Source: Pseudomonas cichorii
GTDB lineage: Bacteria; Pseudomonadota; Gammaproteobacteria; Pseudomonadales; Pseudomonadaceae
Length of the DNA stretch: 64,000 nucleotides
Reading direction: 5' to 3'
Assembly: GCF_015471405.1 (NCBI RefSeq)
Contig: NZ_BLVZ01000019.1
Span: 1 to 64,000, forward strand
In this document: positions 8,533 to 16,152 of the stretch, piece after piece
Numbering within the stretch: position 1 is the first letter of the stretch
Layout of the letters: the number at the start of each line of letters is the position of its first letter
Translations under genes and position numbers: made by a program
Notes under the pieces: model-generated
What the model was told of the DNA's origin: nothing
Databases searched by the model: none
Seen by the model: the letters and a program-made list of their open reading frames with translations, nothing else

Positions 8533-9648
8533 TCAAGCCGTGCGCGGCAGGACCACGGTAAACGTGGTTCCATCGCCGATGGTCGATGTCACCGTAATGC
8601 TGCCGGCATGGGCATTGACCACTTCCTTGACGATGAACAAGCCCAGACCAAGGCTGGTCGATGGGTTGTGGGTTTCGGCGTCAGGGTTCACGCTGCGTAC
8701 CATCGGGTCGAAAATCGTGCCGATGGCGTCCTCCGCAATGGGCTCGCCATCGTTGTGGACGATCAGTTCCACATTGTCCTCCCAGCCAGTGACCTTGACG
8801 CTGACTTCGTTGCTCGAGGTGCCGTGCTGCAACGCATTGCCGATCAGGTTCTGTAGCAGTTGGCCAATCCTGGCGCTGTCCCACTCGCCTCGGGTATTGC
8901 CCGCCACTTTCAGGGTCGGTGTGCTGGCTGGCTGACCGGCACAGGCTTCTTCGATGGCTTCGCGGCATGCAGCGGCCAGGTCCATGGGCTTGCGCTCCAC
9001 CGGCAGGCTGGCGCCGAGTCGGCTGCGCACGAATTCCAGCAGGTCCCCGACCATGGCGCCCATGTGCCGAGTGCTGCTTTTGATCTGGGAAATATAGGAG
9101 AGCGTCTTTTCATTCTGCTCTGTCTTGCGCATCAACATGTCTGTAGACATGCTCACGGCCTGTAACGGCGCACGCAGGTCATGGCCGAGAATGGCCAGAA
9201 ACATATCCCGCGAGCGGGTTACCTGCTCGACGTACGCGGCGGTGGATTCGGCCAGTGCTTCGTCGATGACTTCGTTGAAGCTGATCATGTCCTCAAAAGA
9301 GGCTTGTGCCGGTGTCTCCAGGCTTTCGGTCCACAAGCGAGTGACGCTGGAGCGCAAATGGCGAAACTCGGAAGTCATCTGCACCAGATCGAAGCCCACG
9401 GTATGCCGAAGCTCGCCATGGCTGGCGGCTGCTTCATCCAGGTTCAGTACAGTGCCCGGAACTCTGGCGGCCTGTTTGCTCCTGGCAGCATCCATGTCCC
9501 GTGCAGCGGCCAGCAGAATCGACTTGGCATGGTCGCGCAGTTCGACACGGCTCATGGAGTCAGCCGCAGGAGTCAGGGTCTTGGCGAAGTCTTCCCATTC
9601 ATCGACGATGCGATCCACATGAGCGACGATGAATTCGGATAGGCGCAT
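8533..9648 (-). CDS. Soluble sensor histidine kinase with RsbRD-like N-terminus
   Basis: The 371-residue protein has no membrane segment. Residues 1-140 form an all-helical region like the RsbRD N-terminal sensor domain (begins MRLSEFIVAHVDRIVDEW). The HisKA domain holds the phospho-acceptor His156 in LAILGHDLRAPLQ. The ATPase domain shows the N box NLIGNALQHG, a G1 region with HNDGEPI, and the G2 box SLGLGLFIVKEV, with a typical TFTVVLPR end. No response-regulator gene is adjacent, so this is an orphan kinase whose partner is encoded elsewhere. It converges with cbpA. A 234-base gap separates it from ureC. Confidence 0.88.
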   Translation of the reverse strand: MRLSEFIVAHVDRIVDEWEDFAKTLTPAADSMSRVELRDHAKSILLAAARDMDAARSKQAARVPGTVLNLDEAAASHGELRHTVGFDLVQMTSEFRHLRSSVTRLWTESLETPAQASFEDMISFNEVIDEALAESTAAYVEQVTRSRDMFLAILGHDLRAPLQAVSMSTDMLMRKTEQNEKTLSYISQIKSSTRHMGAMVGDLLEFVRSRLGASLPVERKPMDLAAACREAIEEACAGQPASTPTLKVAGNTRGEWDSARIGQLLQNLIGNALQHGTSSNEVSVKVTGWEDNVELIVHNDGEPIAEDAIGTIFDPMVRSVNPDAETHNPSTSLGLGLFIVKEVVNAHAGSITVTSTIGDGTTFTVVLPRTA

Positions 9649-9847
9649 TGCCGGTTACCTTGCTTCGGGGTAATGAGGAGGTGTCGGGCATATTATCGTC
9701 TTTGCTTTGTCCGACAAACAGCCGTTTGACGTTATTTGTCTCTTAAGTCAACTTTTTGAGAGTCACTTCAATATGTTGAAAGTGACCGGCTTGATCGCAA
9801 AGGGCGAGTATAGGCTTCCGATAGCCTACCCCGGCGCGGCTGAAAAC

Positions 9848-9875
9848 CCAAAGGGCCTTCCCGCAGGAAGGCCCT
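9848..9875 (-). terminator. Hairpin terminator after ureC
   Basis: AGGGCCTTCC-CGCA-GGAAGGCCCT is a perfect 10-bp stem. Read on the minus strand it is followed by TTGGGTTTT. It lies just downstream of the ureC stop and would end the urea transcript. Confidence 0.7.
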
Positions 9876-9882
9876 CGTCGGG

Positions 9883-11583
9883 TCAGAACAGGAAATACCG
9901 CTGCGCCATCGGCAGCACATCCGCCGGTTCACACCACAGCAATACGCCGTCGGCCTTGACCTGATAGGTTTGTGGATCGACATCGATGTCGGGCAGGTAG
10001 TCGTTGTGAATCAGGTCTTTCTTCTGAACACTGCGGCAACCCTTGACCACACCAATCTGTTTCTTCAGGCCCAGGGCTTCTGGCACGCCGGCGTCGAACG
10101 CTGCCTGGCTGATGAAGGTCAGGCTGGTGGCGTGCAATGAGCTGCCATAGCTGGCAAACATCGGGCGGTAATGCACGGGTTGCGGTGTCGGAATAGAGGC
10201 GTTGGCGTCGCCCATCAGGCTGGCCGCGATGGCACCGCCCTTGAGGATCAGCGTCGGTTTCACGCCAAAGAACGCCGGACGCCACAGCACCAGATCCGCC
10301 CATTTGCCCACTTCGATGGAGCCCACTTCATGGCTGATGCCATGGGTGATTGCCGGGTTGATGGTGTATTTGGCGATGTAGCGCTTGGCGCGGAAGTTGT
10401 CGTTGCCTGGACCATCCCCAGGTAGTGGGCCGCGCTGCTTCTTCATCTTGTCGGCGGTCTGCCAGGTGCGCATGATCACTTCACCGACACGGCCCATGGC
10501 CTGGCTGTCGGAACTGAGCATCGAGAACGCACCCAGGTCGTGAAGGATGTCTTCGGCGGCAATGGTTTCCCGGCGGATGCGGCTTTCGGCGAAGGCCACG
10601 TCTTCGGCAATGCTTGGGTCCAGGTGATGGCAGACCATCAACATGTCCAGGTGCTCGTCGATGGTGTTGCGGGTGAACGGCCGTGTCGGGTTGGTGGAGC
10701 TTGGCAGGACGTTGGGCGAGCCGCAGGCCTTGATGATGTCCGGCGCATGGCCGCCACCGGCACCTTCTGTGTGATAGGTGTGGATGGTGCGGTTCTTGAA
10801 CGCTCCCAGTGTGGTTTCGACGAAACCTGATTCGTTGAGCGTGTCGGTGTGAATCGCGACCTGCACATCGTATTCGTCGGCCACGCTCAGGCAGTTGTCG
10901 ATGGCTGCGGGCGTGGTGCCCCAGTCTTCGTGCAGCTTCAGGCCGATGGCCCCGGCCTTGACCTGTTCGATCAACGGGCCGGGAACGCTGACGTTGCCTT
11001 TGCCGGTCAGGCCAATGTTCATCGGGAACGAGTCGGCGGCCTGGAGCATGCGCGCCATATGCCACGGGCCGGGTGTGACGGTGGTGGCATTGGTGCCGGT
11101 GGCCGGGCCGGTGCCGCCGCCGATCATGGTGGTCACGCCACTCATCAACGCTTCTTCGATCTGCTGCGGGCAGATGAAGTGAATGTGCGTATCGACGCCG
11201 CCAGCGGTCAGGATCATGCCTTCACCGGCAATCACCTCGGTCGCCGCGCCCACGGCAATGGTCACGTCCGGCTGAATATCCGGGTTGCCCGCCTTGCCGA
11301 TGGCGGCGATGCGGCCATTCTTGAGCCCGACGTCAGCCTTGACGATGCCCCAGTGATCGATGATCAGGGCGTTGGTGATCAGCGTGTCCACCACTTCAGC
11401 GGCCAGCAACTGGCCCTGGCCCATGCCGTCACGAATGACCTTGCCACCGCCGAATTTCACTTCCTCACCGTAGGTGGTGAAGTCCTTTTCGACCTCGATC
11501 CACAGCTCGGTATCGGCCAGGCGAACCTTGTCGCCAACGGTGGGGCCGAACATGTCGGCGTAGGCTTGTCGGCTTATTTTCAT
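9883..11583 (-). CDS. ureC: Urease alpha subunit
   Basis: The 566-residue catalytic subunit hydrolyses urea to ammonia and carbamate at a bis-nickel centre. Visible active-site motifs are the His pair in GGVDTHIHFICPQQ, the carbamylated Lys in AIGLKLHEDWG, the metal His residues in VAIHTDTLNE and HTYHTEGAGGGHAPD, and the flap Cys-His in MLMVCHHLDP. All appear intact. Length equals the family norm (566-570). It is last in the ureD-ureA-GNAT-GNAT-ureB-ureC series and is separated from ureB by a 164-base gap holding a REP-like repeat. The nickel chaperones UreE, UreF and UreG are needed for activity but are not in this window. Confidence 0.97.
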   Translation of the reverse strand: MKISRQAYADMFGPTVGDKVRLADTELWIEVEKDFTTYGEEVKFGGGKVIRDGMGQGQLLAAEVVDTLITNALIIDHWGIVKADVGLKNGRIAAIGKAGNPDIQPDVTIAVGAATEVIAGEGMILTAGGVDTHIHFICPQQIEEALMSGVTTMIGGGTGPATGTNATTVTPGPWHMARMLQAADSFPMNIGLTGKGNVSVPGPLIEQVKAGAIGLKLHEDWGTTPAAIDNCLSVADEYDVQVAIHTDTLNESGFVETTLGAFKNRTIHTYHTEGAGGGHAPDIIKACGSPNVLPSSTNPTRPFTRNTIDEHLDMLMVCHHLDPSIAEDVAFAESRIRRETIAAEDILHDLGAFSMLSSDSQAMGRVGEVIMRTWQTADKMKKQRGPLPGDGPGNDNFRAKRYIAKYTINPAITHGISHEVGSIEVGKWADLVLWRPAFFGVKPTLILKGGAIAASLMGDANASIPTPQPVHYRPMFASYGSSLHATSLTFISQAAFDAGVPEALGLKKQIGVVKGCRSVQKKDLIHNDYLPDIDVDPQTYQVKADGVLLWCEPADVLPMAQRYFLF

Positions 11584-11603
11584 CTTTCGGGTCTCGGGGT
11601 TGG

Positions 11604-11716
11604 AGCTGCAAGCTTCAAGCTGCGAGCTATAAGTTGTTCGATGCCGGACTGCTTTTATCTTGCAGCTTGAAGCTTGCAGCTAGTGCTGGCCTCTTCGCCA
11701 ACGAGTTGGCTCCTAC
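11604..11716. repeat. REP-like repeat, AAGCTTCAAGCTGC family, copy 2, plus a second REP half
   Basis: AGCTGCAAGCTTCAAGCTGC (11604-11623) and its exact reverse complement (11662-11681) form a perfect 20-bp inverted repeat with a 38-base loop. It is followed by CTTCGCCAACGAGTTGGCTC (about 11694-11713), half of the TGTAGGAGC-type element seen at 144-234. The hairpin lies inside the urease operon between ureB and ureC and could alter relative expression of the two subunits. Confidence 0.75.
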
Positions 11717-11747
11717 ATGGAATCCGTTTCTGGGTGAAAGCGTTATT

Positions 11748-12056
11748 TCAATCCAGGTCTCCCATAACGCGACCCGCAAACCCGAAAACCCGCCTCAATC
11801 CAGCCAGGTCCACCAGTTCTACTTCCCGGGCCTGGCCCGGCTCGAAGCGTACGGCGGTGCCGGCCGGGATGTTCAGGCGCATGCCTCGGCTGGCGGCACG
11901 GTCGAAGGTCAGGGCGTCGTTGGTCTCGAAGAAATGAAAGTGCGAGCCGACCTGGATCGGGCGGTCGCCGCTGTTGGCGACGGTCAGGCTGATGGTGCGG
12001 CGTCCGGCGTTGAGTTCGATGTCGCCGGGCTGAATCTGGTATTGGCCAGGGATCAT
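11748..12056 (-). CDS. ureB: Urease beta subunit
   Basis: The 102-residue small subunit has the family start MIPGQYQ(I/L)QPGDIELNAGR and the conserved core RPIQVGSHFHFFETNDALTF, RGMRLNIPAGTAVRFEPGQ and VELV.LAG.R.V.GF. It packs with UreA and UreC in the (alpha-beta-gamma)3 urease. Its ATG overlaps the stop of the upstream acetyltransferase by 4 bases, so the two are translationally coupled. The ORF is full length and undamaged. Confidence 0.96.
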   Translation of the reverse strand: MIPGQYQIQPGDIELNAGRRTISLTVANSGDRPIQVGSHFHFFETNDALTFDRAASRGMRLNIPAGTAVRFEPGQAREVELVDLAGLRRVFGFAGRVMGDLD

Positions 12057-12586
12057 GTCTGTTGCCCCAAGGTTTTGAAATAAATGGCGGTTGGCATGTA
12101 GCGGCCATCCGGTGTGGCGCAGTAATCCGGCAGTTCGCCGACACGGGTGTAGGCGAGGGCGCGGTAGAAGGCTTCCGCAGGCGAGCCTGCCTCCGTGTCC
12201 AGATGCAACAGGCCGCGCTTGTGCTGGACGGCGGCATGCTCGACGGCCTCCATCAACTGTGTGCCCAGGCCGCGACCTCTGGCTTGTTGCAGCACCATGA
12301 GTTTTTGCACTTCAGCGCGATTGAGCCCGTTGGGCTTCTGGCACAGCGACAATTGCGCGCTGGCCAGCACCTGTTCTTCCTGGACCACCACCCACAACAG
12401 CAGGTTGCCGCTGGAGATATCCGTTTTCAGGCCATCACACCAGGCAAGGGCCTGCACTGTATCCAGGTCGGCCATGAATCCTACCGAAGCACCGTGGCGT
12501 ACAGCATCGAGCAACAGCTCGGCCAGCCCGTGGCGGTAATGCGCAAAGCTGTCAGCGTTTACACGACGTAACTGTGCAGGATTCAT
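12053..12586 (-). CDS. GNAT-family N-acetyltransferase inside the urease operon
   Basis: The 177-residue protein shows the GNAT acetyl-CoA motif Gln-Gln-Ala-Arg-Gly-Arg-Gly-Leu-Gly-Thr (about residues 100-109), preceded by the strand EVQKLMVL and followed by a C-terminal LHLDTEAGSPAEAFYRALAY segment. The substrate is unknown. It overlaps ureB by 4 bases and follows the second GNAT gene by 10 bases, so it is transcribed with the urease subunits. No role for acetylation in urease maturation is established; co-expression in nitrogen-poor conditions is an inference from position. Confidence 0.9.
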   Translation of the reverse strand: MNPAQLRRVNADSFAHYRHGLAELLLDAVRHGASVGFMADLDTVQALAWCDGLKTDISSGNLLLWVVVQEEQVLASAQLSLCQKPNGLNRAEVQKLMVLQQARGRGLGTQLMEAVEHAAVQHKRGLLHLDTEAGSPAEAFYRALAYTRVGELPDYCATPDGRYMPTAIYFKTLGQQT

Positions 12587-12596
12587 GGAGGATGCC

Positions 12597-13139
12597 CTAG
12601 TGAGGTTGTGGAGCCTGGGAGGCCGGTGCCTGTGCGCCGGGCGACAGATTCAGTTGCATGAAAGTCAGATCCAGCCAGCGCCCGAACTTGGTACCGACCT
12701 GAGGCATTTGCCCGGTGGTCTTGAAGCCCAGACGTTCATGCAGAGCGATGGAGGCCGTGTTACCGCTTTCGATGGCCGCCACCATGATGTGCTTGTCGCA
12801 AAGGCGGGCGCGTTCTATCAGCGCGGCCATCAACTTTGGCCCCAGCCCCTTGCCGCGCTGATCGGCGCGTATATAGACCGAATGCTCGACCGTGTGACGA
12901 AAGCCCTCGAAAGGGCGCCAGTCGCCGAATGACGAGTAGCCCAGTACTTCACCCGCATCGTCGACAGCGATCAGGATCGGATAGGCCTGTGTCTGGCGCG
13001 CCTCGAACCAGGCCTGACGATTGGCCAGGTCTACGGGCTGTTCGTTCCATATCGCCGTGGTGTTGAGCACCGCGTCGTTGTAGATGGCGAGAATGCCCGG
13101 CAGATCGGCTGGCAGTGCATCGCGAATCAGGTCGTTCAT
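12597..13139 (-). CDS. GNAT acetyltransferase of phosphinothricin/methionine-sulfoximine type
   Basis: The 180-residue protein has the layout of the Pat/Bar subgroup: an N-terminal IRDALPADLPGILAIYNDAV, then TAIWNEQPVDL.NRQAWFE, GYSSFGDWRPFEGFRHTVEHSVY, and acetyl-CoA loop Arg-Gly-Lys-Gly-Leu-Gly (about residue 95). Related enzymes acetylate glutamate analogues such as phosphinothricin or methionine sulfoximine and sulfone, inhibitors of glutamine synthetase. That link to nitrogen metabolism would fit the urea operon, but substrate specificity is an inference. It is 12 bases from ureA and 10 from the next GNAT gene. Confidence 0.88.
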   Translation of the reverse strand: MNDLIRDALPADLPGILAIYNDAVLNTTAIWNEQPVDLANRQAWFEARQTQAYPILIAVDDAGEVLGYSSFGDWRPFEGFRHTVEHSVYIRADQRGKGLGPKLMAALIERARLCDKHIMVAAIESGNTASIALHERLGFKTTGQMPQVGTKFGRWLDLTFMQLNLSPGAQAPASQAPQPH

Positions 13140-13151
13140 AAGTCTCTTGGC

Positions 13152-13454
13152 TCAGGCAATCGGTTGATGCACGGTGACCAGCTTGGTGCCGTCCGGGAAG
13201 GTGGCTTCCACCTGGATCTCGGGGATCATTTCCGGGATGCCTTCCATCACTTGGTCGCGGCTCAGCAGCGTGGTGCCGTAATGCATCAGCTCAGCCACGG
13301 TCTGCCCGTCACGGGCACCTTCCAGCAGAGCTGCGGAGATATAGGCCATGGCTTCCGGGTAGTTGAGCTTCACTCCGCGAGCCAGACGGCGTTCGGCAAC
13401 CAGGCCGGCAGTGAAAATCAGCAGTTTGTCTTTTTCGCGTGGACTCAGATCCAT
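13152..13454 (-). CDS. ureA: Urease gamma subunit
   Basis: The 100-residue subunit starts MDLSPREKDKLLIFTAGLVAERR and contains the conserved LNYPEA.A.I.A.LLEGARDG.TVAELM and EGIPEMIPEIQVEATFPDGTKLVT segments. Length is normal for UreA. The gene is separated from ureD by 86 bases that carry a single REP half-element, and is followed at 12 bases by the Pat-type acetyltransferase gene. Confidence 0.96.
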   Translation of the reverse strand: MDLSPREKDKLLIFTAGLVAERRLARGVKLNYPEAMAYISAALLEGARDGQTVAELMHYGTTLLSRDQVMEGIPEMIPEIQVEATFPDGTKLVTVHQPIA

Positions 13455-13483
13455 GGTGTATTCCGTTTCTTAAAGTTCTGGTG

Positions 13484-13518
13484 TGGAAGCGAATCGGGCG
13501 GCGCTCCGCTCATTCGCG
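13484..13518. repeat. REP singlet
   Basis: GAAGCGAATCGGGCGGCGCT and the following CCGCTCATTCGCG match one arm of the long inverted repeat at 56714-56791 with about two mismatches. It lies between ureD and ureA and leaves little room for a separate promoter. Confidence 0.65.
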
Positions 13519-13540
13519 AACAAACGCACACACCGTAAAA

Positions 13541-14413
13541 TCATGTGTTCCATATTCTGGGGGTGACCGCCTCGCGGCCCAACAAGGCCGGGCGCAGCAG
13601 TTTCCATAGTTCGATCAGCCAGGCCCGTGCATGCAGTGCTTCATCCGCCAGACAGCGGGCAACCACCAGCCCCGGCAATTGAGTCAGGTCGCCGCGTACC
13701 GGATTGGGCAGCGAGAGCAAGCGGCAGGTTTCGAGCAGATCACTGTTTATTTCTCCGGTAATCAGCAGGGTCCCGAACACCGTCTTGCCATCCAGGCCGA
13801 TGGGCGAATCCAGCAAACCGTCGCCTCCGACAATGCGCTGCCGCTCATGCCATAGCAACTGGCCGTCGCGACGGATATCCAGATGCGACTGAAAATGCCC
13901 CTGCTCGAAACGCTCGCCACTGGCCGGACGTCCCAGCGCCACCACGTCCCAGTAACACAGCCTGGCATCGCCTTGAAGTTCGATACGGGTGGTCAGTTCG
14001 GCCCGGGCCTTGCTGAACACGATGGTTTCCTGCGGCAGCCACTCCAGCGTAGCGCCGGGTTCTACGCGCAGGTCCAGTTGCTGATAGGCCGGGCTCGCGG
14101 CGCGATACCATTTGGCTGCGCCGGGGCTGGTCAGTTGCGCCCAGGCCTGGGGGCCGACAGTGGCCGAGATATCCAGCCGGTCACCGCCCGCAATCCCGCC
14201 AGGCGGGTGAACAATGATGTGCTGGCAGACTTGCGGACCTTCGGCATACAGATGTTTCTGTACTCGCAGCGGTCCTTTATGGCGTCGCTGGATCGGCCGC
14301 GTGCTGTCGTCAAAACGTCCATAACCCAGTTCCAGCTCGGCGTGCCAGCTGGGGGTGAACAGGGCGGTGTGGGCAGGCAGATTCATGGTGTCTTCATTGC
14401 TTTGTCGAGTCAT
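13541..14413 (-). CDS. ureD: Urease accessory protein UreD
   Basis: UreD is the scaffold that binds apo-urease with UreF and UreG for nickel insertion. The 290-residue product has the family marks: W.A.LELGY...D..R........GPLRVQKHLYAEGP, then VHPPGGIAGGD.L.I, and SPGA.K.YR. The longest start (ATG 14413, with AAGGTGC just upstream) is kept; ATG 14386, giving MNLPAH, is also possible with a weaker GAAG site. The gene starts 21 bases after urtE, so urea transport and urease genes look co-transcribed. UreF and UreG are not nearby. Confidence 0.93.
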   Translation of the reverse strand: MTRQSNEDTMNLPAHTALFTPSWHAELELGYGRFDDSTRPIQRRHKGPLRVQKHLYAEGPQVCQHIIVHPPGGIAGGDRLDISATVGPQAWAQLTSPGAAKWYRAASPAYQQLDLRVEPGATLEWLPQETIVFSKARAELTTRIELQGDARLCYWDVVALGRPASGERFEQGHFQSHLDIRRDGQLLWHERQRIVGGDGLLDSPIGLDGKTVFGTLLITGEINSDLLETCRLLSLPNPVRGDLTQLPGLVVARCLADEALHARAWLIELWKLLRPALLGREAVTPRIWNT

Positions 14414-14434
14414 GCACCTTAACGGATTGGCGTC

Positions 14435-15133
14435 TCAAATGGTGACAAGACCACGAACGCCTTCGGCTTCCATATTCTCGCCACGGCCTTGCTGGACGAT
14501 TTCGCCACGGGACATCACCAGATACTGGTCGGCCAGCTCTGCCGCGAAATCGTAGAACTGCTCCACCAGCAGAATAGCCATGTCGCCACGCTCGGCCAGT
14601 TTCTTGATGACCGCGCCTATTTCCTTGATGACCGATGGCTGAATGCCTTCGGTGGGCTCATCGAGAATCAACAGGCGAGGACGACTCGCCAGTGCCCGGC
14701 CGATTGCCAATTGCTGTTGTTGACCACCGGACAGGTCGCCGCCACGTCGATGTTTCATTTGCAGCAGCACCGGGAACAGTTCGTAGATAAAGGCCGGAAC
14801 TTCCTTGGCTTCGGAGCCGGGGAAGCGCGACAGGCCCATCAGCAGATTTTCCTCGACCGTCAGCCGCCCGAAAATCTCCCGGCCCTGAGGCACATAGGCA
14901 ATACCGGCATGCACCCGCTGGTGCGGCTTGAATCCGGTGATGGGCTTGCCTTCCCACTCGACTGAACCCTCTTTGGACGGCAACAACCCCATCAATACCT
15001 TGAGCAACGTGGTCTTGCCGACACCGTTACGTCCCAGCAGACAGGTGACTTCGCCGACTTTCACGTCAAAGGACAGACCGCGAAGAATGTGACTGCCGCC
15101 GTAGTATTGATGGAGTTTGCTAACGTTCAGCAT
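14435..15133 (-). CDS. urtE: Urea ABC transporter ATP-binding protein UrtE
   Basis: The 232-residue ATPase has Walker A GRNGVGKTTLLKVLMGL (about residue 33), Q-loop YVPQGREIFG, signature LSGGQQQQLAIGRAL and Walker B LLILDEPTEGIQPS followed by the switch region MAILLVEQFYDFAAEL. It resembles LivF of branched-chain amino-acid systems and pairs with UrtD. The ATG at 15133, with GAGGAAC upstream, is preferred over a longer in-frame start that would add residues encoded by the repeat. The gene is 21 bases from ureD. Confidence 0.93.
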   Translation of the reverse strand: MLNVSKLHQYYGGSHILRGLSFDVKVGEVTCLLGRNGVGKTTLLKVLMGLLPSKEGSVEWEGKPITGFKPHQRVHAGIAYVPQGREIFGRLTVEENLLMGLSRFPGSEAKEVPAFIYELFPVLLQMKHRRGGDLSGGQQQQLAIGRALASRPRLLILDEPTEGIQPSVIKEIGAVIKKLAERGDMAILLVEQFYDFAAELADQYLVMSRGEIVQQGRGENMEAEGVRGLVTI

Positions 15134-15146
15134 GTTTGTTCCTCGG

Positions 15147-15282
15147 AGCTGAAAGCGGCAAGCTAAAAGCCGCAAGAAAAATCAAAAGCAGAAAAGCAGT
15201 CATCAAGCGGAAAGCTACAAGCCCCAAGAAAAATCAAAAGCCAGGGCGCTTTTTCTTGTCGCTTGCAGCTCACAGCTTGCAA
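15147..15282. repeat. REP-like repeat, AAGCTTCAAGCTGC family, copy 3 (tandem)
   Basis: Segments AAGCGGCAAGCTAAAAGCCG, CAAGCGGAAAGCTACAAGCC and the closing TTGTCGCTTGCAGCTCACAG, GCTTGCAAC form a degenerate tandem of the element seen at 4181, 11604 and 40350. It separates urtD from urtE inside the operon. Confidence 0.6.
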
Positions 15283-15291
15283 CTGGGCGCT

Positions 15292-16152
15292 TCAGCGCCC
15301 CAAATACACTTCGATCACTCGTTCATCGGCCTGCACTTCTTCCAGCGACCCTTCAGCGAGAACGCTGCCCTGGTGCAGGACGGTCACGTGGTCGGCAATC
15401 GAGCCGACGAAGCCCATGTCGTGCTCCACCACCATCAGCGAATGCTTGCCTGCCAGGCTTTTGAACAGCTCGGCCGTGAATTCGGTTTCGGCGTCGGTCA
15501 TGCCGGCAACGGGTTCGTCGAGCAGCAATAATTGCGGGTCCTGAACCAGCAGCATGCCGATTTCCAGAAACTGCTTCTGGCCGTGGGACAGCAAACCTGC
15601 CGGGCGATGCATCGATGCGCTCAGGCGGATGGTTTCCAGCACGTCATTGATCCGGTCCTTTTGCTCGCCTGTGAGGCGTGCGCGCAGGCTGGCCCAGACC
15701 GACTTGTCGGTTTTCTGCGCCAGCTCCAGGTTCTCGAACACGCTCAAGGCTTCAAATACCGTGGGCTTCTGAAACTTGCGGCCGATCCCTGCCTGAGCGA
15801 TCTGCACTTCGCTCATGTGTGTCAGGTCCAGGGTTTCACCGAACCAGGCTTTGCCGTGGCTGGGGCGTGTCTTGCCGGTAATCACGTCCATCAGCGTGGT
15901 CTTGCCTGCGCCGTTGGGGCCGATGATGCAGCGCAACTCGCCAACACCGATGTACAGATTCAGGTCATTGAGGGCCTTGAAGCCGTCGAAGCTGACGCTG
16001 ATGTCTTCCAGGGTCAGGATCGTGCCGTGCCGGGTATTGAGCCCCTGGCCCGCTATCTGGCCCAGGCCGATGGCGTCGCGGCTGGTCCCGGCGTCGGAAT
16101 TGGGGTCTAGAATCGGTTCAAGCATGAAAGCGGGTGTCGATGTGGTTTTCAT
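15292..16152 (-). CDS. urtD: Urea ABC transporter ATP-binding protein UrtD
   Basis: The 286-residue LivG-like ATPase has Walker A GPNGAGKTTLMDVITG (about residue 77), IAQAGIGRKFQKPTVFEALSV around the Q-loop, signature LLSHGQKQFLEIGMLL (with LSHGQ in place of LSGGQ, normal for UrtD), Walker B LLLLDEPVAGMTDAE and MVVEHDMGFVGSIADHVTVLHQG. About 45 extra N-terminal residues precede the ABC domain. It overlaps urtC by 4 bases. Confidence 0.94.
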   Translation of the reverse strand: MKTTSTPAFMLEPILDPNSDAGTSRDAIGLGQIAGQGLNTRHGTILTLEDISVSFDGFKALNDLNLYIGVGELRCIIGPNGAGKTTLMDVITGKTRPSHGKAWFGETLDLTHMSEVQIAQAGIGRKFQKPTVFEALSVFENLELAQKTDKSVWASLRARLTGEQKDRINDVLETIRLSASMHRPAGLLSHGQKQFLEIGMLLVQDPQLLLLDEPVAGMTDAETEFTAELFKSLAGKHSLMVVEHDMGFVGSIADHVTVLHQGSVLAEGSLEEVQADERVIEVYLGR

